From NCBI GenBank assembly GCA_016202725.1, contig JACQOD010000001.1, positions 1-10,255 of the forward strand: 10,255 nucleotides of DNA, given 5' to 3'. Source of the stretch: Candidatus Aenigmatarchaeota archaeon (lineage in GTDB: Archaea; Aenigmatarchaeota; Aenigmatarchaeia; QMZP01). Position numbers and translations under genes: made by a program. The notes beneath the pieces were generated by a model. That model was not told where the DNA came from and searched no databases. It worked only from the letters and a program-made list of their open reading frames with translations. How positions within the stretch are numbered: position 1 is the first letter of the stretch; the number at the start of each line of letters is the position of its first letter. This document shows, piece by piece, positions 6,349 to 10,255 of this stretch.

Positions 6349-6675
6349 TCAGTATTCAAGCGTGGTCGGGAGGCCCGCCTCCTGAATACGCCGCACCTTC
6401 TCTTCATGACTGATTGATTGTTGTTTCCCGCGCTCCACGGCTTCCTTGATTTCCGCTTTCGTTGCCGTGCATGCACTGCACGCTTGTTCCACCCGGATCT
6501 TGGGCTCATGGTAGTAGGGGGTCCGCTTCGCTCCTGCGGCGATCCGGCTCACATTCCAGCTTCTATATCCCGGGATGAAGCGGACGCGTACCATCCCCTT
6601 TCCACACATCGGGCAGAGAATATCCTCAATCTTCTCCGTGTACCTCTCCGAGGAACGATCGCCAACCTCAGCCAT
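6349..6675 (-). CDS. Zinc-ribbon protein coupled to the restriction enzyme
   Basis: A 108-residue protein with one split zinc ribbon: C21-P-M-C24-G-K-G and C66-S-A-C69, separated by a basic and aromatic segment (RFIPGYRSWNVSR, 32-44). The last ~35 residues are charged and helical. I do not recognise a named family. It begins one base after the stop of the restriction enzyme, whose final codons supply the GGTGG ribosome binding site, so the two genes form one transcript. It may assist the enzyme in DNA recognition, act as a regulator, or protect the host; none of these is shown. Base composition is lower in GC than the asparaginase gene on its other side, which fits shared ancestry with the restriction gene. 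Confidence 0.75.
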   Translation of the reverse strand: MAEVGDRSSERYTEKIEDILCPMCGKGMVRVRFIPGYRSWNVSRIAAGAKRTPYYHEPKIRVEQACSACTATKAEIKEAVERGKQQSISHEEKVRRIQEAGLPTTLEY

Positions 6676-6676
6676 G

Positions 6677-9631
6677 CTATCCCACCACCTTCCCCATTTC
6701 TGCGAGGACGATGTCCTTCTGCTTCTGCTCTACCAGGGGGAACTGCTGGAGAATGTGCGCCATCTCGTCCCTGGAGATGCCGTACAGCTGGGCCGCGAGG
6801 GCGTCTATCTGGGCCCTGACCAGCGCCCGGTCAGCCTCGTTGGTGACCCCTTCCACCCCCATGTTCCGCTGCAACTGGCTGAACTCGCGCGTGACGCACA
6901 CCAGCTGCGCGACGCGGCGGGAAATGGCCTCGTATTCCTTGCCCGAAGACAGGCGGGGGACTGGGGTTTCGAGGAAATTGAACATGGTGACGTTGGCGCT
7001 GACTTTCTGGCGTATGAAGTAGTCCACCACAAAACTGTTCATGATACCTACAAGGAAACAGAGCTCCTTCAGGTTCGGGAGGCGGACAATGGCAATAGAA
7101 TGCCCGCACACGTATCCAGGGGGGACGACGGTGGAAATGAAGGTGCGGTAGTTCGTGGAGCTCGCGATAAGTCGGTAGGCCATCCAGTATCCCTTGTGGT
7201 ATATTTTCTCCGGCTTGATGTTCTCCAGAATGTCTTTCTCGAAGATCTTGTATCGGGGGGTGGGCGCCCCTCTCCATTGGTGCGTATATTGCTCAATGTT
7301 CTTCCCCTCCAGCATCGGGATCCCGAACAGCTTGCCCTCCTGGAACAGGTGGCTGTCGTTGGTCATGTCGAAGCCCCTCGAGATGGTGATGTTCCAGGTC
7401 CCTTCCAGCCGCTGGCCGAGCGGCGGGTGAGAGAGCAGCTTCTGGACGATCTGGTAGTCGAGCGGGGTCTTGATCTCCAGGACGCCCCAGGATGTTGGCG
7501 AGGATGCCTTGATGAAGTCGGTGGAGATGACCGTGGGGTGCTGGAGGGCGCGCTTGAGGTCATCGGCGCCATGGAGGAAGAAGGCGCAGGGGAAGGAGGC
7601 GGTCTTGCCCCCCTTCCGGAAGGCCAGGAGAATGGGCTTGTAGCTCGCGTGCACGTCAGGGAAGATGGCTTGGCCGCGGTTCTCGAAGGAGTAGAGGGAT
7701 TTGACCTGCGTATGGTCGAACAGCATGCTGCGCAGGCCCTTCGCCCCGAGGTCGGTGTAGATGCCGCTGGGGAGGACCAGCCCCGCCATGCCTCCCTCCT
7801 TGAGGAGCTGGTAGGCGCGCTCGGCGAACAGCTTGTAGAAGTCGATGTCACCGCTCACCTTCCTCGCTCCCGCTTCGGCGCTCTGCCACTGGTAGTGCTC
7901 CCGGAAGTAGGTGGAGTAGGCCTCGTACTCTTGCAGCTTCTCGTGCCACGCCTTCTTCAGGTAGGGGCGCGTGCGCATGAGCTCGGCCATGCGCCGCTTG
8001 GCCTGCTGGGTAGGCAGGCCCTTGAAACCGGGGTCTTTCTCCTCGAAGAACTCCTGGGAGTCGGGTTTCCACTTCTCCCAGGGAGGGTTGCCTAAGAGCA
8101 CGTCAAACCCCCCGTGCTCGTGCACGAGCGGGAAGACCCGCTTGAAAACGAACGCCCGCGGGAACTCCAGATCCTCCACGAGGGAATCACGCTCCACAAT
8201 CTTGAGCCGGGGGAGCTTCTTGGGATTGTCGGCCGCCCGGAGGAAGAGGTTCAATCGCGCCAGCCGGGTGGCGCGCGGGTCCTTGTCAATGCCATACAGG
8301 CAATTCTCCAGCACGGCGTCAAGGAAGCTGCTTAGTTCGGCCAGCGGGACGTTTCCCCCGTTGCCGTTGCGCGCGCGGCTGACGAACCAGCTTTTGAACT
8401 GCTCATACGCCTGCACGAGAAAGGTTCCCGAACCGCAAGCTGGATCAAGAATGCGCAGTTGGAGGGCTTCCTGCGGGCTTTTGCAGCGCTCCAGCAGTTC
8501 GCCCGCGGTGGCGCGAACAAGATGCTCCACAAGGAACTGGGGGGTGTAGTAGATGCCGCTCTGCTTGCGGCCGTAGCGTTCCTTCTCCAGGCCCGTGCGC
8601 TTCGCGGTCTGCTTCACCTTGTACGACAGGTAATTCTCATAGGCGTGCCCCAGGATATCGGTGCCAATGGCCTCGAAACGGTAGCGGAGCCCGGTCTTCG
8701 GGTGGACATAGAACTCCCTGAGGAGCGGGACAAAATCCTCGTTCTTAATAGTCAGCCCGTCAATACGGTGGCTGTCAAAGATGGTGCTGTCGTACCTCTT
8801 CTTCATCTTCTCCCAGAGAAGGCAGAGATACTCCCTATAGAACTGGATGCGTTTGTTCTGCTCCCACCGCTCCAAGACGTTCTTCATTTGCAGTTCCGGG
8901 TCCACCCCGTTGTCCTCCAACATGCGGGAGAAAATTATCCGGTCGAGGATGTGCTGGACGCAGGCGTCCAGCGAGACGTCCTCGCTCTGCTGAGACGTAT
9001 CGAAGAGCATGCTGTTCTGCTCTCGGATGGCCTTGGTCAGCCGTTCACGGGTCTTCAGAAGCTGCTCGGTGAGGAGATCCTCGACGCTCTCGCTTTCCTT
9101 CCATTTCTTGTGCGCCTTGGCGAACTGGTCAAGCGCCAGCCCGCCGCGCTCCCTGCTCAACAACAACAGCCAATGGAGGCGCTCCTCGTTCTGAAGGCAT
9201 TCCTCGAGGCTGAACTCCTGGAAGAGTTCCGCATCCTCTGGCCGGTCGAAGAAGTCGGAGTTGTAGACCCGCCACCGCAGGAAGTTCGTCAGCACGACCC
9301 ACCGGATGCCACTATTCTTTCCGTAGGAGAGGGCCTGCTCGATATCCTCGTTGTTGTTCAGGGCATTCGAGAAACGCTTCACCTCGAGATAGAAGGAAGC
9401 GCGCAACTCGCTCGCCTTGCGGAATGCGTAATCCACCCGAGTCGTGTGCGAGCCGCTCCGCACGCGCGTCTGGGGCTTGACCTCTTCACTTAGCCAATCC
9501 CACCCCATCGCCTCGAAGAGTGGCTTAAGAAACTCTTCGGCCCGCTTTTCCGACTCGTTCTTGAGATTCAGTCGCTGGCACTTCTCGAGCAGCGTGGCTA
9601 TGGCGCTTCGTAGGGCCTGCTCATCGACCAT
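6677..9631 (-). CDS. Single-chain type II (IIG/Eco57I-like) restriction-methylation enzyme
   Basis: A 984-residue fusion that should both cut and N6-adenine-methylate a specific DNA site. The N-terminus (about 25-125) is a PD-(D/E)XK nuclease: E33, D67 in RVDYAF and E83-V-K85 in FYLEVKRF, followed by QALSYG and VLTNFLRWRVYN strands. A helical linker (about 150-340) leads to the methylase: motif X GIYYTPQFLVEHLV (359-372), AdoMet motif I D396-P-A-C-G-S-G402, YGIDKDP (446-452) and catalytic motif IV N515-P-P-W518. FENRGQAIFPDVHASYKP (from ~648), CGHS (~841) and NSFVVDYFI (from ~864) are typical of the Eco57I-like C-terminal specificity region. Nuclease and methylase motifs are all intact, so the enzyme is probably active on both counts. 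The ATG at 9631 lies about 25.5 bases after a TATA box centre, which supports a leaderless start. The recognition site cannot be predicted. It is probably horizontally acquired. Confidence 0.92.
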   Translation of the reverse strand: MVDEQALRSAIATLLEKCQRLNLKNESEKRAEEFLKPLFEAMGWDWLSEEVKPQTRVRSGSHTTRVDYAFRKASELRASFYLEVKRFSNALNNNEDIEQALSYGKNSGIRWVVLTNFLRWRVYNSDFFDRPEDAELFQEFSLEECLQNEERLHWLLLLSRERGGLALDQFAKAHKKWKESESVEDLLTEQLLKTRERLTKAIREQNSMLFDTSQQSEDVSLDACVQHILDRIIFSRMLEDNGVDPELQMKNVLERWEQNKRIQFYREYLCLLWEKMKKRYDSTIFDSHRIDGLTIKNEDFVPLLREFYVHPKTGLRYRFEAIGTDILGHAYENYLSYKVKQTAKRTGLEKERYGRKQSGIYYTPQFLVEHLVRATAGELLERCKSPQEALQLRILDPACGSGTFLVQAYEQFKSWFVSRARNGNGGNVPLAELSSFLDAVLENCLYGIDKDPRATRLARLNLFLRAADNPKKLPRLKIVERDSLVEDLEFPRAFVFKRVFPLVHEHGGFDVLLGNPPWEKWKPDSQEFFEEKDPGFKGLPTQQAKRRMAELMRTRPYLKKAWHEKLQEYEAYSTYFREHYQWQSAEAGARKVSGDIDFYKLFAERAYQLLKEGGMAGLVLPSGIYTDLGAKGLRSMLFDHTQVKSLYSFENRGQAIFPDVHASYKPILLAFRKGGKTASFPCAFFLHGADDLKRALQHPTVISTDFIKASSPTSWGVLEIKTPLDYQIVQKLLSHPPLGQRLEGTWNITISRGFDMTNDSHLFQEGKLFGIPMLEGKNIEQYTHQWRGAPTPRYKIFEKDILENIKPEKIYHKGYWMAYRLIASSTNYRTFISTVVPPGYVCGHSIAIVRLPNLKELCFLVGIMNSFVVDYFIRQKVSANVTMFNFLETPVPRLSSGKEYEAISRRVAQLVCVTREFSQLQRNMGVEGVTNEADRALVRAQIDALAAQLYGISRDEMAHILQQFPLVEQKQKDIVLAEMGKVVG

Positions 9632-9651
9632 ACTGCCATAGTTTTCTTCAA

Positions 9652-9662
9652 GGCTTATAAGA
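9652..9662 (-). promoter_or_regulatory. TATA box of the restriction-enzyme operon
   Basis: On the minus strand GTCTTATAAGC has its TATAAG core at 9659-9654, centred about 25.5 bases before ATG 9631, and there is no ribosome binding site in between. A C-rich tract (minus strand) lies just upstream, after the end of the Lrp gene. The defence genes therefore have their own, probably leaderless, promoter and need not depend on read-through from the Lrp gene 86 bases upstream. Confidence 0.6.
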
Positions 9663-9717
9663 CTACGGGGGGTGGGGGGCCGCTACCGGATGAAGGGATG
9701 GGGTAGCAAGATGCAGC

Positions 9718-10176
9718 TCACACGTCCGGTGACGACAGCACAATGATGGTCTGGGTGTTGTCCACTCCTTCGAGGGAGCGGAGCTGGTCGATGATGAAGC
9801 GGTTGAGCTCGTCCATGGTCCGCAGGCGGACCTTGACGATGATGTCCGTGCCGCCGGTCACGATGTAGGTCTCCTCCACCGGGGGGAACTGGGCGATCTG
9901 CTTGGCCAGGGTGGCCTGGGACACCTTCCTGCCGGAGGGCAGGATGTACGTGACCGTGATCAGCACGAAGGCCAGGATCTCCTTCCCCAGCTTCCGGTGG
10001 TCGACCAGGGCCGTATAACCCGTAATGACGCCCGTTTTCTCCAGCTTCTTGATGCGGTTGTGTACGGTCGTGACCGGGATGAGGGTCTTCTTGGAGATCT
10101 GCTGGGTGGTGAGCTTGGCGTCCTCCTGGAGGAGGGCCAGGATCCGCAGGTCCTTCTCGTCCAGCTTGGCTTCCAT
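9718..10176 (-). CDS. Lrp/AsnC-family transcription regulator
   Basis: A 152-residue DNA-binding regulator. Residues 5-60 are the AsnC-type helix-turn-helix: LDEKDLRILALLQED, then the LTTQQISKKTLIPVTTVHNRIKKLEKTG region with the recognition helix at VTTVHNRIKKLE, and the hinge sequence VITGYTALVD. Residues ~68-150 are the RAM ligand-binding and oligomerisation domain, with the G-G-T-D-I-I-V-K turn typical of the effector pocket. Length and order match the family norm (about 150). Members form dimers and octamers and sense amino acids or related metabolites; the ligand is not predictable here, although an asparaginase is encoded in the same window. A TATA box centred 24 bases before the ATG points to a leaderless transcript. 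Autoregulation is common in archaeal Lrp proteins and would fit the inverted repeat upstream. No other gene shares its transcript within the window. Confidence 0.92.
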   Translation of the reverse strand: MEAKLDEKDLRILALLQEDAKLTTQQISKKTLIPVTTVHNRIKKLEKTGVITGYTALVDHRKLGKEILAFVLITVTYILPSGRKVSQATLAKQIAQFPPVEETYIVTGGTDIIVKVRLRTMDELNRFIIDQLRSLEGVDNTQTIIVLSSPDV

Positions 10177-10195
10177 ACGGAGGATTATTCTGCTT

Positions 10196-10204
10196 CTTTA
10201 TATT
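10196..10204 (-). promoter_or_regulatory. TATA box of the Lrp/AsnC gene
   Basis: On the minus strand AATATAAAG has its TATAAA core at 10202-10197, centred about 24 bases before the ATG at 10176. No GGAGG-like site lies between them, so a leaderless or nearly leaderless message is expected. Confidence 0.6.
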
Positions 10205-10216
10205 GGCGTGGCGTCC

Positions 10217-10249
10217 TATCCCTTCCGAAGCCGTCCGGAGCGAGGGATA
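10217..10249. promoter_or_regulatory. Inverted repeat upstream of the Lrp promoter
   Basis: TATCCCT (10217-10223) and AGGGATA (10243-10249) are perfect seven-base arms with a 19-base spacer; inside them TCCG (10224-10227) and CGGA (10236-10239) extend the symmetry. The repeat starts about 15 bases upstream of the TATA box, where an archaeal Lrp-type regulator could bind its own promoter. It might instead be the end hairpin of a gene beyond the right edge. Confidence 0.3.
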
Positions 10250-10255
10250 TTCCAC

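Noticed and set aside
6467..6476. Perfect 10-base palindrome GTGCATGCAC
   Set aside because: It lies within the coding sequence around the second CxxC of the zinc-ribbon gene; a short palindrome like this is not enough to call a site.
6575..9493. Two long plus-strand open frames (6575-8095 and 8459-9493) opposite the restriction enzyme
   Set aside because: Antisense shadows; the minus-strand frame is a continuous 984-residue protein with ordered nuclease and methylase motifs.
1..10255. CRISPR arrays, tRNA, rRNA genes, insertion sequences and box C/D guide RNAs
   Set aside because: I looked for spaced direct repeats, cloverleaf patterns, transposase motifs with terminal repeats and paired C and D boxes and saw none that hold up.

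Overview
The window is archaeal chromosomal DNA. It carries a fibrillarin-like RNA 2'-O-methyltransferase, an ArsR-type winged helix fused to an S-layer-like domain, a short DHH/DHHA1 (RecJ-like) phosphoesterase, an Lrp/AsnC regulator, and archaeal TATA boxes in place of bacterial -35/-10 elements. Base composition is high in GC, with strong third-position GC bias in the housekeeping genes. The lineage cannot be fixed from this stretch; the ArsR/S-layer fusion is a protein type I associate with DPANN and related uncultivated archaea, but that is an impression, not proof.

Layout. (1) 1-247 holds no convincing gene. (2) 274-1344 (+) is a DHH-family phosphoesterase with a TATA box placed for a leaderless transcript. 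(3) 4528-1381 (-) is a tight four-gene operon: ArsR-HTH/S-layer-like regulator, a type I phosphoribosyltransferase (PRTase)-like protein, a second divergent PRTase-like protein, and the fibrillarin-like methyltransferase. Genes overlap or sit a few bases apart, and the operon runs convergent to the DHH gene. (4) 4529-4817 is a divergent intergenic region with the operon promoter and two abutting 26-nt hairpins that fall in the presumed leader of the next gene. (5) 4818-6343 (+) holds a 96-residue protein with four CxxC knuckles and then a type I L-asparaginase, whose start is ambiguous because an internal TATA box competes with a translationally coupled start. (6) 9631-6349 (-) is a single-polypeptide restriction-modification enzyme (PD-(D/E)XK nuclease + N6-adenine methylase + specificity region, 984 aa) followed without a gap by a 108-residue zinc-ribbon protein. 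(7) 10176-9718 (-) is an Lrp/AsnC regulator with its own TATA box and an inverted repeat upstream.

How it fits together. The four-gene operon links a regulator, two PRPP/nucleotide-type folds and an RNA methyltransferase, which suggests a shared role around nucleotide or RNA metabolism, but no substrate can be read from the sequence. The restriction enzyme and its zinc-ribbon partner look like an acquired defence cassette: their base composition, especially in the specificity region, is more AT-rich than the flanking genes. Four single genes share one promoter geometry (TATA centre about 23.5-25.5 bases before the start codon), so leaderless transcription is probably common in this organism.
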